Positions 1 through 7,322 of a stretch of 19,974 nucleotides of DNA are shown piece by piece. The notes below the pieces were generated by a model. That model was not told the DNA's origin, did not search any database, and worked only from the letters and a program-made list of their open reading frames with translations. How positions within the stretch are numbered: position 1 is the stretch's first letter; each line of letters opens with the position of its first letter. This stretch comes from Sedimentisphaerales bacterium (GTDB lineage: Bacteria > Planctomycetota > Phycisphaerae > Sedimentisphaerales > SM23-30), in assembly GCA_016932145.1 (NCBI GenBank), contig JAFGDI010000233.1:1-19974 (forward strand). Reading direction: 5' to 3'. The position numbers were made by a program, and so were the translations under genes.

Positions 1-511
1 CCGGGGTAAGCCCCGGACCATTATCACTGCTATGACCAAAGCCAAAGCCAACCCCCAGACCAAAGGCATTGGCCCTGCTCCAGGTTATGCCAACACTGCG
101 TAACCCCAGATCGTACCAACGCCCCAGATCGCTAAGATCAGCAGCGATCGGCTCTGCACCTTCAAAGTGGAGTAAAGCCGCCATAGAGTCACTTGCAAAA
201 GCACTGGCAATATCAGCATAATTGCGACAGAGGCCAAAATTACCTTCAGAACATTCTTGCAGTTTACCCAGCAGATCAACGCATTTTTGAGCCTCATTAC
301 TGGCATAGCCATGAGACAATGGTCGGCCCTTATCAGGAGCATCAATAAATACAGCAAAACAACCTCCTGCCATATTACCCGCATGAGCCTTAGACATATC
401 TACATGCAGCTTACTGCCGCCCTGTAAAAAACCGGTAATACCTTCCTGGCCTTTTATAGCGGTCAAGGTGTCATTATGCCCATCAAATATTCTGATCTTT
501 GCTGTTTTCAT
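1..511 (-). CDS. Membrane dipeptidase, peptidase family M19 (partial, C-terminus beyond window)
   Basis: Zinc metallopeptidase of the renal dipeptidase family, which hydrolyses dipeptides and sometimes D-amino-acid-containing substrates. The first 170 residues are visible and the rest lies left of base 1. The N-terminal DGHNDTL (residues 10-16) carries the family's HxD metal ligands, H12 and D14. LLHFEGAEPI (113-122) supplies the bridging glutamate E117. YDLGLRSVGITWSRANAFG (133-151) and the final GPGLTP also match the family core. I see no signal peptide, so it is probably cytoplasmic, unlike eukaryotic homologues. The ATG at 509-511 has no Shine-Dalgarno sequence. A TATAAT box ends 6 nt upstream, so the message may be leaderless. 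It is transcribed divergently from the endonuclease-family gene. The family assignment is firm; the substrate is unknown. Confidence 0.9.
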   Translation of the reverse strand, partial: MKTAKIRIFDGHNDTLTAIKGQEGITGFLQGGSKLHVDMSKAHAGNMAGGCFAVFIDAPDKGRPLSHGYASNEAQKCVDLLGKLQECSEGNFGLCRNYADIASAFASDSMAALLHFEGAEPIAADLSDLGRWYDLGLRSVGITWSRANAFGLGVGFGFGHSSDNGPGLTP

Positions 512-517
512 GCAGAC

Positions 518-545
518 ATTATATAGATTCAAGCCTGACTGCAAA
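518..545 (-). promoter_or_regulatory. Candidate promoter of the M19 dipeptidase gene, leaderless geometry
   Basis: On the minus strand a perfect TATAAT lies at 518-523. A TTTGCA (-35, 4 of 6 consensus) lies at 540-545 with a 16-nt spacer. Only 6 nt separate the -10 box from the ATG at 511, so the predicted transcription start falls at or within a few bases of the start codon. This is pattern matching only. Confidence 0.45.
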
Positions 546-684
546 GAAAATATTATCCTGTGATAATTGCATTATTGAAACACTAAAAAAAATCAAATCA
601 CAGTTTTACTATAGACTAACCCTGCCCCATAGATTACAAATATAAGCTCAAAACAACTCAATATTTTTTTTTTGGAGAATGACA

Positions 685-1569
685 ATGAACATCAAACTGA
701 TTTTACTGGCCGCATCTTTGCTGTTTTGCACAAGTTTTGCACAAACCACACCTGGTAAGCAGGATAAAGCTCTGCCTGAGCATACAATAAAAGTAGCCAC
801 ATTTAATATTAAATATGCCTCGCTTGATGACTCTCCTACCGCCTGGCCAACCCGCAAGGCAGCCCTGCTCAAGCAGATAGACGAACTTTCTGCTGACATT
901 ATTGGTATGCAGGAAGTTTTATTAGTGCAATATAGTGATATTTCGGCAGCAAAGAATGGTTATGCCTTTGTCGGCTGCGCCCGCGATGATGGCCGGCTCA
1001 GAGGCGAATTCAGTCCGATATTATACAATACCGAGCGATTCGCACTCACAGACTCAGGTACTTTCTGGCTGTCTGAAACCCCGGAAAAACCAGGCTCTAT
1101 TTCCTGGAATAGCGCCTGCACCCGCATCTGCTCCTGGGCCAGATTTATCGACAGAAAAACCGATAAAGCCTTTTACTTCTATAATACCCACCTCGATCAC
1201 CAATCTGAACAAGCCCGTATGAATGGTCTGAAACTGATTTTAACCAGGATAAGCCAACGAACATACAGCAATGAACCTTTTATACTTACTGGCGATTTCA
1301 ACTGCGACCCAAAGAGCCCGGCGGTTAATATGACACTTAACTCTGAGAGCCAGAACACGAAAATACTCAATACCTACGACACTATCAACCCGCAAGCCCA
1401 AGATGTTTCAACCTTCAACGGGTTCAGAGATAATTACAATAAAGGCATAATAGACTATGTCCTGGCAAGCGGCCAATGGCAGATTATTGATGCCGCTATC
1501 GATGAAAGAAAAATCGATAACTGCTTTGCCTCTGACCATTTCCCTGTCTGGGCAATTTTAGCACTGTAA
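685..1569 (+). CDS. Secreted endonuclease/exonuclease/phosphatase-family hydrolase
   Basis: Metal-dependent phosphodiesterase fold shared by exonuclease III, DNase I, sphingomyelinases and inositol-phosphate phosphatases. Numbering is from the ATG at 685 (294 aa). A hydrophobic signal peptide (about 1-19, ending CTSFA) predicts export. Family motifs are TFNIKY (N41), GMQEV (E77), THLDH (H169, D171), GDFN (D204, N206), IDYVL (D257) and SDHFPV (D284, H285), so all core catalytic positions are present. An in-frame ATG also exists at 679. The GGAG at 674-677 is only 1 nt from that ATG but 7 nt from 685, so 685 is the better start. A run of ten T lies just upstream of the SD. It is monocistronic, with a hairpin terminator downstream. 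The substrate cannot be told from sequence: a phosphodiester or phosphate ester in the periplasm or outside the cell. Confidence 0.88.
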   Translation: MNIKLILLAASLLFCTSFAQTTPGKQDKALPEHTIKVATFNIKYASLDDSPTAWPTRKAALLKQIDELSADIIGMQEVLLVQYSDISAAKNGYAFVGCARDDGRLRGEFSPILYNTERFALTDSGTFWLSETPEKPGSISWNSACTRICSWARFIDRKTDKAFYFYNTHLDHQSEQARMNGLKLILTRISQRTYSNEPFILTGDFNCDPKSPAVNMTLNSESQNTKILNTYDTINPQAQDVSTFNGFRDNYNKGIIDYVLASGQWQIIDAAIDERKIDNCFASDHFPVWAILAL

Positions 1570-1610
1570 AAATAGCCTCATCATAAAAGCTACAGACTGA
1601 CTAATCATTA

Positions 1611-1665
1611 AAAACACATTTATCGACCTGATTGATATAAACAGAGTCCGATAAATGTGTTTTTT
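1611..1665 (+). terminator. Intrinsic terminator after the endonuclease-family gene
   Basis: Perfect 15-bp inverted repeat: AAAACACATTTATCG at 1611-1625 and CGATAAATGTGTTTT at 1649-1663, with a 23-nt loop. The 3' arm runs into a T tract at 1660-1665. The stem is AT-rich, but its length and U tract make a terminator likely. It isolates the upstream gene from the TonB receptor. Confidence 0.75.
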
Positions 1666-1701
1666 CATTGACTCATTTCTGCAATATACTCTTTATAGTC
1701 C

Positions 1702-1707
1702 TATAAT
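1702..1707 (+). promoter_or_regulatory. Candidate -10 box of the TonB-dependent receptor gene
   Basis: Perfect TATAAT downstream of the terminator. The expected -35 position (1679-1684, CTGCAA) is a poor match, so an activator may be needed. Transcription from here would give a leader of about 140 nt before the ATG at 1853. No known riboswitch class was recognised in that leader. Confidence 0.35.
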
Positions 1708-1790
1708 ACAATCTTTACCAGCCTTCTTATGCCATACCTGACAAAAAAGTCAAACTACATTAATAAATTATTGTTTTAGAATTAACCTTT

Positions 1791-1843
1791 TTACGATAAG
1801 TGAACATGTATTACGATTATCTTTCATTTAAATATCGTGAGGA
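1791..1843 (+). promoter_or_regulatory. Repeated leader motif able to form two exclusive hairpins near the receptor ribosome binding site
   Basis: TTACGATAA (1791-1799) and TTACGATTA (1811-1819) are direct repeats exactly 20 bp apart. Each is complementary, with one G-T wobble, to the TATCGTGA segment at 1833-1840, which overlaps the Shine-Dalgarno TGAGGA (1838-1843). The leader could therefore fold in either of two ways, or the repeats could be a protein-binding site in DNA. Either role is inferred. Confidence 0.4.
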
Positions 1844-1852
1844 TATAAAAAC

Positions 1853-4075
1853 ATGAATACAATGAGTAAGTGGTTTACCGTTTTTTTGGCTCTAACTTTT
1901 TCTGCTCTGGCCAGACCCATTGGGGCTGAGACTGACACTGCCGAAATTGACCAGACAGAAACTGAGATGCAACTGGAAGCTGATGAATTTGAATCCGAAG
2001 AGGCTGATACTGAAGACCAGGACGATCTATTCGATCTGTCTCTGGAAGAGCTCAGCAGTATAAATATTTCTTCTGCCAGCTTTTTTACTACCACAACCCG
2101 CAAAGCTCCTGGCTATACCATGGTCTATGACATGGAGAAGATAAATCTGGGGCCGGCCCGTACTCTGGCCGATGTGTTTGACCTTTATGTGCCCGGCACT
2201 ATTACCGGAGCACACGAAAGACAGGGACGCCTGCTCGGCACTCGCGGTATTATGCTCGACAATAATGCCAAGACACTGTTCATGTGGGACGGCCAGCAGA
2301 TAAACTATCGTATGCACTTTGGCTATATGGTAGGTCTCTACTCTCCTTTCATGGGCGATATATCCAAGATCGAAGTTATCCATGGGCCAGGTGCGATCAT
2401 ACACGGTTCTGGTGCTATAAATGGCTTTGTTAATATGATACCAAAGACCGGTACCTCACACCCAGGAGGCTTTGCCCGCTATGAATACGGCTTCAAAGAA
2501 TATTCAAAATTAATTGAGGCTGGATACGGCTTGTCTTATGGCGAAAATCGCGACCTGTTTATTTACGGCGGTACTTATGCGGCGAATGGGTTCGACCCTG
2601 AGTTGAATTGGGGAACTACCCATAACTACCCTGAAGATATTAATGCCTTTGGATATGGCACTGATAACCACAGAGTATCTGCGGTCTGGAATCATGACAA
2701 CTTCAGCTTAAATGTATTCAACTATGAGCTTAAGCCACAAAAGAACAGTGCTAATGAATATGGCTTCTTTATGAACGAAACACTTGGTATCAGACCTAAA
2801 TATACCTTCGAGTTATCTGATACTGATTCATTTGAACTTTCAGGTTCTATGGTATGGCTGGATTATGGCGACAGAGGTGCTAATGGCGAAAGAAATGCAG
2901 ATGGTGTTATACTGCCATTACGAGGCGGATCAGAACACCACTGGGACACTAAGGGTGTTTACAAAACTACTGCTATTGAAAATCATCAGATAGCATTTGG
3001 TGCTATTTATGGTCGCAAATATTTCTATAGTGCCCAGTTCTATTTTGATGATAACCCCGGTTCTGGCTTTGAATCATTAAATAATCGTTGGGATGAAATG
3101 GGCTTATTTGCTGAAGATGTTATCACACTTACTGATTCTCTTACCTTAAGCCTTGGCATAAGATATGACAAATATTATACCGAGCCCATTCATGAATCAC
3201 TGCTTACTGACTATCATCCGGATATGGAAAACCCTGACCCGGGCAAGATGTCAGGTCATACCTCACCCAGAATTGCACTGGCCTATGAACTTGATAAGGA
3301 TACAACGATCAAGGCTTCATATCAGCATGGTTTCAGAATGCCAGATGCTATTTACTATAACTGGAACCTGTTCAATAATGCCGCGGCTTCTGCTCTGGGC
3401 TACGGTACATCTCCTCTCCTTACACCAGAAGAAATGGATTCCTATGAATTAAATATTGAAAAGATCGTCGATGAAAAACTCACTATAAATAACAATATCT
3501 TTTATAACATATTCCGTGACCAGCTCTCCTGGGGACCTCTGGAAAACTATTGGACGGCTGAACAGGTTGATGCTATCAATCACTGGACACCAGCTTCAAG
3601 CTGGGGCTGGGGCGGCGGTATGTTCCAGAATATCTCAGGCGACTTCGTGGTCTATGGCGATGAGTTAATTGCCGACTATAAACTGACCGATGAAACCAAT
3701 ATTAACGCCAGTTATAGCTGGGCCAAGGCCGAAAATGACTACATTGAGCAAAGATACCCATCTCATCAGATCAAGGCAGGTGTAACCACCAGATTAATGA
3801 ATGATAAGCTCATGCTGGGGTTGAACTATACCTACAGCAGTTCTTATGACTATGATATTAACCATAATATTCATGATGTGTATAAGGACACCAGAAATGT
3901 AGTTGACCTGTCCGCAGTTTATGTTGTCAATAAGAACCTGCGTATTAAAGGTATAGCTCGCAACATATTCAGCGAATCTACACCAGCACCCGGCTACCTG
4001 ATGAACCAGCCTGCTAATGGCAATATGGGCTATGATGAGCCTAAATATTACTTATCAGCGGAACTGCTATTCTGA
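1853..4075 (+). CDS. TonB-dependent outer-membrane receptor
   Basis: Outer-membrane beta-barrel transporter that uses TonB-ExbBD energy to import a scarce ligand. The protein is 740 aa. A signal peptide covers about residues 1-25 (cleavage near GAE). A highly acidic linker (about 26-60) follows, then DLFDLSLEELSSINIS (58-73), which resembles the conserved pre-plug segment of many receptors of this family. The plug domain spans about 80-200 and includes GTRGIML, DGQQINYR and ISKIEVIHGPGAIIHGSGAINGFVNMI. The rest is barrel, ending YYLSAELLF with the terminal phenylalanine typical of BAM substrates. TGAGGA at 1838-1843 is the SD; a second ATG at 1862 is less well placed. No riboswitch, TonB/ExbB genes or substrate-binding lipoprotein lie nearby, so the ligand is unknown. 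Confidence 0.93.
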   Translation: MNTMSKWFTVFLALTFSALARPIGAETDTAEIDQTETEMQLEADEFESEEADTEDQDDLFDLSLEELSSINISSASFFTTTTRKAPGYTMVYDMEKINLGPARTLADVFDLYVPGTITGAHERQGRLLGTRGIMLDNNAKTLFMWDGQQINYRMHFGYMVGLYSPFMGDISKIEVIHGPGAIIHGSGAINGFVNMIPKTGTSHPGGFARYEYGFKEYSKLIEAGYGLSYGENRDLFIYGGTYAANGFDPELNWGTTHNYPEDINAFGYGTDNHRVSAVWNHDNFSLNVFNYELKPQKNSANEYGFFMNETLGIRPKYTFELSDTDSFELSGSMVWLDYGDRGANGERNADGVILPLRGGSEHHWDTKGVYKTTAIENHQIAFGAIYGRKYFYSAQFYFDDNPGSGFESLNNRWDEMGLFAEDVITLTDSLTLSLGIRYDKYYTEPIHESLLTDYHPDMENPDPGKMSGHTSPRIALAYELDKDTTIKASYQHGFRMPDAIYYNWNLFNNAAASALGYGTSPLLTPEEMDSYELNIEKIVDEKLTINNNIFYNIFRDQLSWGPLENYWTAEQVDAINHWTPASSWGWGGGMFQNISGDFVVYGDELIADYKLTDETNINASYSWAKAENDYIEQRYPSHQIKAGVTTRLMNDKLMLGLNYTYSSSYDYDINHNIHDVYKDTRNVVDLSAVYVVNKNLRIKGIARNIFSESTPAPGYLMNQPANGNMGYDEPKYYLSAELLF

Positions 4076-4090
4076 TAGAAACACTCCTTT

Positions 4091-4142
4091 AAAAAGATTA
4101 AACGGCAAACAGAAATATATTCTTGTTTGCCGTTTAATTTTT
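4091..4142. terminator. Bidirectional terminator between the TonB receptor and bioC
   Basis: Perfect 15-bp stem: ATTAAACGGCAAACA at 4097-4111 and TGTTTGCCGTTTAAT at 4124-4138, with a 12-nt loop. An A run on the 5' side (4091-4095) and a T run on the 3' side (4138-4142) let it work on both strands. It sits in the 73-nt gap between convergent genes, as expected for a shared terminator. Confidence 0.88.
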
Positions 4143-4148
4143 AAACAT

Positions 4149-4910
4149 TTATTTCTTACCGGCAATAACGATTATCGGCTGCCAGGTGAGTATTACTCCG
4201 TTATTACTGGCAAATGATTTAAGGTATTTATCTGAGAAATCGTTAAGGTCTGCCTTGGTCCAGCGTGGCGGTTTGATAGCTGTAACGCCGGTCATTTTCA
4301 GGTGACGCAGCACTGATGACGGGTCGGCAAATTCCAACATTACTGACCGCTCATAACAACATAACACTTCGTATTGCCCTGCCAGAATATCCATAATTTC
4401 TGCCAGAGAATAATAATCCAGCGATATGCCGGTTAATTGGCGTATCTCGGTAAGGTTATCTGGCCCAAAAGTTGAAAATGCCAGAATACCACCCTCTGCC
4501 AACTGTCCCGCCAGCCGCTTAAATAGACCTGGCAGGTCATGCAGCCATTGAAATACAGCATTGGCAACTATAAGGTCAAGCTCTGTCGGCAGGTCTGAGA
4601 TAAACTCAATATCGCCGGGCATAAAAACACTACCAGGAACCTGAGATGTTACCGCCCGGCATTCTTCTACTATGTCATTGAGATAATACGAACCATAGTC
4701 AAGCCGCTCACAAAGCACCCGGCTAAGTAAACCTGTTCCGCAGCCAACCTCAAATATTCGGTCAAATCTGCTGCCTGCTACGGCAATAAGCTCATCTGCC
4801 AGCCGGGTAGCGGTCTGTGCCTGTACCGCGGCATGGTCACAATAGGTAGTCAGACTGCGACCGAAACGCTTACGAACCAATGACTTATCTGGTTGATGCA
4901 ATGCTGACAT
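4149..4910 (-). CDS. bioC: Malonyl-[acyl-carrier protein] O-methyltransferase BioC
   Basis: SAM-dependent methyltransferase that methylates the free carboxyl of malonyl-ACP, so that fatty-acid synthesis can build the pimeloyl chain of biotin. The protein is 253 aa, normal for BioC. The diagnostic N-terminus VRKRFGRSLTTYCDHAAVQ (12-30) resembles the RF..A..YD.HA.VQ signature. SAM motif I is IFEVGCGTGLLSR (52-64). NAVFQWLHDL (117-126), FSTFGPDNLTEI (145-156) and LRHLKMTGVTA (201-211) are also characteristic of BioC. It lies 5 nt downstream of the lipoprotein gene's stop codon with no clear SD of its own, which suggests translational coupling. No other bio genes are in the window. The BioC subfamily call rests on these motifs; a generic class I methyltransferase is the alternative. 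Confidence 0.85.
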   Translation of the reverse strand: MSALHQPDKSLVRKRFGRSLTTYCDHAAVQAQTATRLADELIAVAGSRFDRIFEVGCGTGLLSRVLCERLDYGSYYLNDIVEECRAVTSQVPGSVFMPGDIEFISDLPTELDLIVANAVFQWLHDLPGLFKRLAGQLAEGGILAFSTFGPDNLTEIRQLTGISLDYYSLAEIMDILAGQYEVLCCYERSVMLEFADPSSVLRHLKMTGVTAIKPPRWTKADLNDFSDKYLKSFASNNGVILTWQPIIVIAGKK

Positions 4911-4915
4911 CTGTT

Positions 4916-5257
4916 TTAGTTCTGAAACACCTTGACATCAGACTGAGATTCATCGACACGCTCAACAATGCCTTTTGAGTTGAACTTGATCTTGAAATCA
5001 ACGCTCTTCTGACCCAATGGCGTGGTCTTGGTATAGTTATACTCCCAAACCTCTCCATCACTACCCAGATCAGCCTTAGTATTGGGCCTGCCAAACATGA
5101 TCTCTACCTCTCGTCTGGTACTTTCGCCCTTTACTACCTTGCTTCTCATATAATCATCTGAAATAGACTTTGTCCCACTGGAAATACAGCCACTACTCAG
5201 AGATAATGCCGCAGCCATCATCAAAGCCGACAATATATATGCTATTTTTTTCATCAT
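4916..5257 (-). CDS. BamE/OmlA-like (SmpA domain) outer-membrane lipoprotein
   Basis: Small lipoprotein of 113 aa. The N-terminus MMKKIAYILSALMMAAALSLSSGC is a lipoprotein-type signal peptide with C24 as the probable lipidated residue. The lipobox is slightly atypical, with leucine at -4 rather than -3. Residues 38-105 (RSKVVKGESTRREVEIMFGRPN, then GEVWEY) match the SmpA/OmlA fold of BamE, an accessory subunit of the outer-membrane protein assembly complex. Many SmpA-domain lipoproteins are not BamE, so this role is tentative. Two adjacent ATGs start the frame; AGGAA lies about 7 nt upstream of the first. It is the first gene of a likely operon with bioC, a pairing I see no functional reason for. 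Confidence 0.78.
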   Translation of the reverse strand: MMKKIAYILSALMMAAALSLSSGCISSGTKSISDDYMRSKVVKGESTRREVEIMFGRPNTKADLGSDGEVWEYNYTKTTPLGQKSVDFKIKFNSKGIVERVDESQSDVKVFQN

Positions 5258-5331
5258 AAGACAATTCCTTTCCTTATGTTATAAATTCAAGCCAGTCCAG
5301 GCATATCAAACAACCTGCCTTGAGTCTTACT

Positions 5332-5359
5332 ATTATAGCAGAATAATAACGCTTGGCAA
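5332..5359 (-). promoter_or_regulatory. Promoter of the lipoprotein-bioC operon
   Basis: On the minus strand TTGCCA (5354-5359, 5 of 6 consensus) and a perfect TATAAT (5332-5337) are separated by 16 nt. Transcription would start near 5325, giving a leader of about 68 nt before the ATG at 5257. Confidence 0.6.
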
Positions 5360-5508
5360 ATGCCTTACACTTATAATTCGTTTTCCTCTGCTGCATGTTG
5401 CAAATGGCAAATTATGGCACTATAACTAATTAATCTGCGGAAAATTAGCTAAAACCAAAATCTAGTTGCAATATAACACATTACAAAACAATAACTTAAA
5501 TAGCAATC

Positions 5509-5580
5509 CGGCTATTTTAACGCCAATATTAAATCTGCCGATAAGGCTTGACTAATTTAATGCCGATGTTAAAATAGCCG
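5509..5580. repeat. Long inverted repeat abutting the DUF4143 ATPase start codon
   Basis: Perfectly symmetric about 5544.5. Outer arms are CGGCTATTTTAAC (5509-5521) and GTTAAAATAGCCG (5568-5580). Inner arms are ATTAAAT (5528-5534) and ATTTAAT (5555-5561). The 6-nt segments between them, GCCAAT and GCCGAT, are direct rather than inverted copies. The motif GCCRAT recurs at 5522, 5562 and 5577, with a further GCCGAT at 5537. The last copy runs straight into the start codon at 5583. Confidence 0.85.
5548..5575 (+). promoter_or_regulatory. Candidate promoter of the DUF4143 ATPase gene, inside the inverted repeat
   Basis: TTGACT (5548-5553) and TAAAAT (5570-5575) are each 5 of 6 matches to consensus, with a 16-nt spacer. 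Seven nucleotides separate the -10 box from the ATG at 5583, so the predicted transcript would start at the initiation codon. The -10 box lies within the right arm of the inverted repeat, so a protein bound to the repeat would block it. Confidence 0.5.
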
Positions 5581-5582
5581 AT

Positions 5583-6806
5583 ATGAAACCTCGCTATTTA
5601 CAAGATGAGATACATAAATTAGCCTTTGCCAGTAACAAAATATGTCTTGTTTCCGGACCGCGACAGAGTGGTAAGACCTCTTTGGGTAAGATATTGATGG
5701 AGGGTCGCCCGGTATGCCGGTATTTCAACTGGGACGATCTTGAGTTTCGGCGAATCTGGGCAAAAACTCCTCTGGAAACATTGCCAGTCTCGCCAGACCG
5801 GCCACTGGTAGTGCTTGACGAGATACATAAGGACCGCACCTGGAAACGCACACTGAAGGGGATATATGATGTTCGCAATTTCGAGGATTCGCCCTGTGAC
5901 ATATTCGTAACTGGTAGTGCCAGACTCAATGTCTATCGGCGCGGCAGCGACAGCATGCTGGGGCGATATTACCACTTTCGTCTGGCTCCGTTCAGTTTGC
6001 GGGAACTGGTTACAGCCAGCCCCATGTCTCCAGAAGAAGCTCTCAAGGCGATCTTTCAGCGAGATTCTGTCCATCAGGGCAAATATACGGCAGAGTTATC
6101 CGCTCTGCTTGAATTTGGTCCATTTCCGGAACCGCTTTTCGCTCAGGATAAAAGGAAATGGAACCTATGGCACAGACAGCGGCATGAGATGATCGTTCGG
6201 GAAGACCTCAGGGATCTGGGGGCAAGTTCAGATTTGGGTAAAATTGAAACTCTGGCGGCTTTATTACCCGAAAGGGCATCATCACCACTTAGTGTAAATT
6301 CTCTTAGTACATTTATAGAAGTCGGTCATCAGACGGTAAAACGCTGGCTTGGTTGGCTCAACGAGCTTTATTTCTGCTTTGAAGTCAAACCCTGGCAGAA
6401 CAAAATTAAAAGGTCGATCAAAAAAGAAGGTAAGCTCTATCTCTGGGATTACAGCGAATTGCAGGAACCCGGCAGTCGGTTCGAGAACATGATTGCTGTG
6501 CATTTGCTCAAGGCGTGTAATTACTGGACCGATGCCGGGTATGGCGTGTTCGAGTTGTATTATCTTCGTAACCGGGATGGCCGGGAAATCGATTTTCTGA
6601 TCGTACAGGATGGTAAACCCTGGCTGCCAGTAGAGGTTAAAAAGGGAGATACTACTCCATCGGATAACTGGAAAACATTCCTGCCAAACCTGCAATGCCA
6701 GAAGGCACTACAAATAACCGAAAAGCCAAACTGGAAATTATATCACCAAAACGGTGTTGACCTGCTCGTCGCCGGTGCCGACGAAGTATTGATACATCTG
6801 GTTTAA
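5583..6806 (+). CDS. DUF4143-type AAA ATPase with PD-(D/E)xK-like C-terminal region
   Basis: Member of the widespread bacterial and archaeal ATPase family that joins an N-terminal P-loop ATPase (AAA_14) to a DUF4143 domain; its biological role is not established. The protein is 407 aa. Walker A is GPRQSGKT (25-32). Walker B is LVVLDE (75-80). A sensor-like FVTGSAR lies at 108-114 and RYYHFRLAPFSLREL at 128-142 is typical of the family. Residues about 235-270 (FIEVGHQTVKRWLGWLNELYFCF) form a winged-helix-like linker. FENMIAVHLL (E302), REIDFLI (D337) and PVEVKKG (E351, K353) form a nuclease-like PD-ExK constellation. No Shine-Dalgarno sequence precedes the ATG, which sits at the end of an inverted repeat. 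A small membrane-protein gene follows after 19 nt. It is likely a mobile or accessory gene. Confidence 0.88.
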   Translation: MKPRYLQDEIHKLAFASNKICLVSGPRQSGKTSLGKILMEGRPVCRYFNWDDLEFRRIWAKTPLETLPVSPDRPLVVLDEIHKDRTWKRTLKGIYDVRNFEDSPCDIFVTGSARLNVYRRGSDSMLGRYYHFRLAPFSLRELVTASPMSPEEALKAIFQRDSVHQGKYTAELSALLEFGPFPEPLFAQDKRKWNLWHRQRHEMIVREDLRDLGASSDLGKIETLAALLPERASSPLSVNSLSTFIEVGHQTVKRWLGWLNELYFCFEVKPWQNKIKRSIKKEGKLYLWDYSELQEPGSRFENMIAVHLLKACNYWTDAGYGVFELYYLRNRDGREIDFLIVQDGKPWLPVEVKKGDTTPSDNWKTFLPNLQCQKALQITEKPNWKLYHQNGVDLLVAGADEVLIHLV

Positions 6807-6825
6807 GTTGGTATTGCACACAAAT

Positions 6826-7119
6826 ATGGATAACAACAAAACCAAGACCAAAAGCTTTTTTACTGCGACAGGTTTATTACTATTAATCTATGTCGGAGCA
6901 TATATTGGCATTACCAGATACAGCAACTATGTTAATATGAAACATGGCGGCGAGCATAGGATAATATTTGCACCGCTTACCCTGTTGACTGACAAGAAAC
7001 ACATTAACATATTCGATACTGTCAATACCTGCAGTTATTATTTCTACTTCCCGGCATATTGGCTTGACCATTATCTGACAGGTGCCGGAATGGTCAGTAT
7101 AATGCACGACTTAGGTTAA
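6826..7119 (+). CDS. Small single-pass membrane protein of unknown function
   Basis: I do not recognise this 97-residue protein. It has a short lysine-rich N-terminus (MDNNKTKTKS), one hydrophobic segment (about 11-30, FFTATGLLLLIYVGAYIGIT), then a mixed tail. The tail has aromatic clusters (YYFYFPAYWLDHYL) and the segment HGGEHRIIFAPLTLL. The lysines before the membrane segment suggest an N-in, C-out topology. The same frame is open back to a TTG at 6808, but the ATG at 6826 is preferred; neither has a clear SD. It lies 19 nt after the ATPase stop, so co-transcription is likely. It could be a partner of the ATPase or an unrelated small gene; expression is unproven. Confidence 0.55.
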   Translation: MDNNKTKTKSFFTATGLLLLIYVGAYIGITRYSNYVNMKHGGEHRIIFAPLTLLTDKKHINIFDTVNTCSYYFYFPAYWLDHYLTGAGMVSIMHDLG

Positions 7120-7322
7120 TTACTGCATATGGAAAAACCTGTATTAAATGAACAATTCCTTGCCAAAGAAGAAAGAAAAGGACATTTCTTCAAAACAAGA
7201 CGCTACCTATAAGACATTACAAAATAACGACTTAAAAACACAAACCCCAATTATCTGACTCTTCTAACTGGTTTCCTTGTTGTTTCTATCTCCTATTTTT
7301 CTCAGCAATTTTGATCAACCGT

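Larger units (their letters stand above)
5258..5582. other. AT-rich divergent intergenic region between the lipoprotein gene and the DUF4143 ATPase gene
   Basis: This 325-bp stretch contains no convincing gene. The left part carries the minus-strand promoter of the lipoprotein-bioC operon. The right end carries the inverted-repeat structure in front of the ATPase gene. The middle (about 5360-5505) is AT-rich, and I see only short, weak repeats in it. Confidence 0.7.

Noticed and set aside
1664..1852. Cobalamin or other known riboswitch upstream of the TonB receptor
   Set aside because: No conserved B12-box-like or other recognisable aptamer core was seen; only the repeat/hairpin structure reported above.
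5426..5448. Inverted repeat CTAATT/AATTAG in the intergenic region
   Set aside because: Six AT-rich base pairs are expected by chance in such sequence, and it is not aligned with a promoter.
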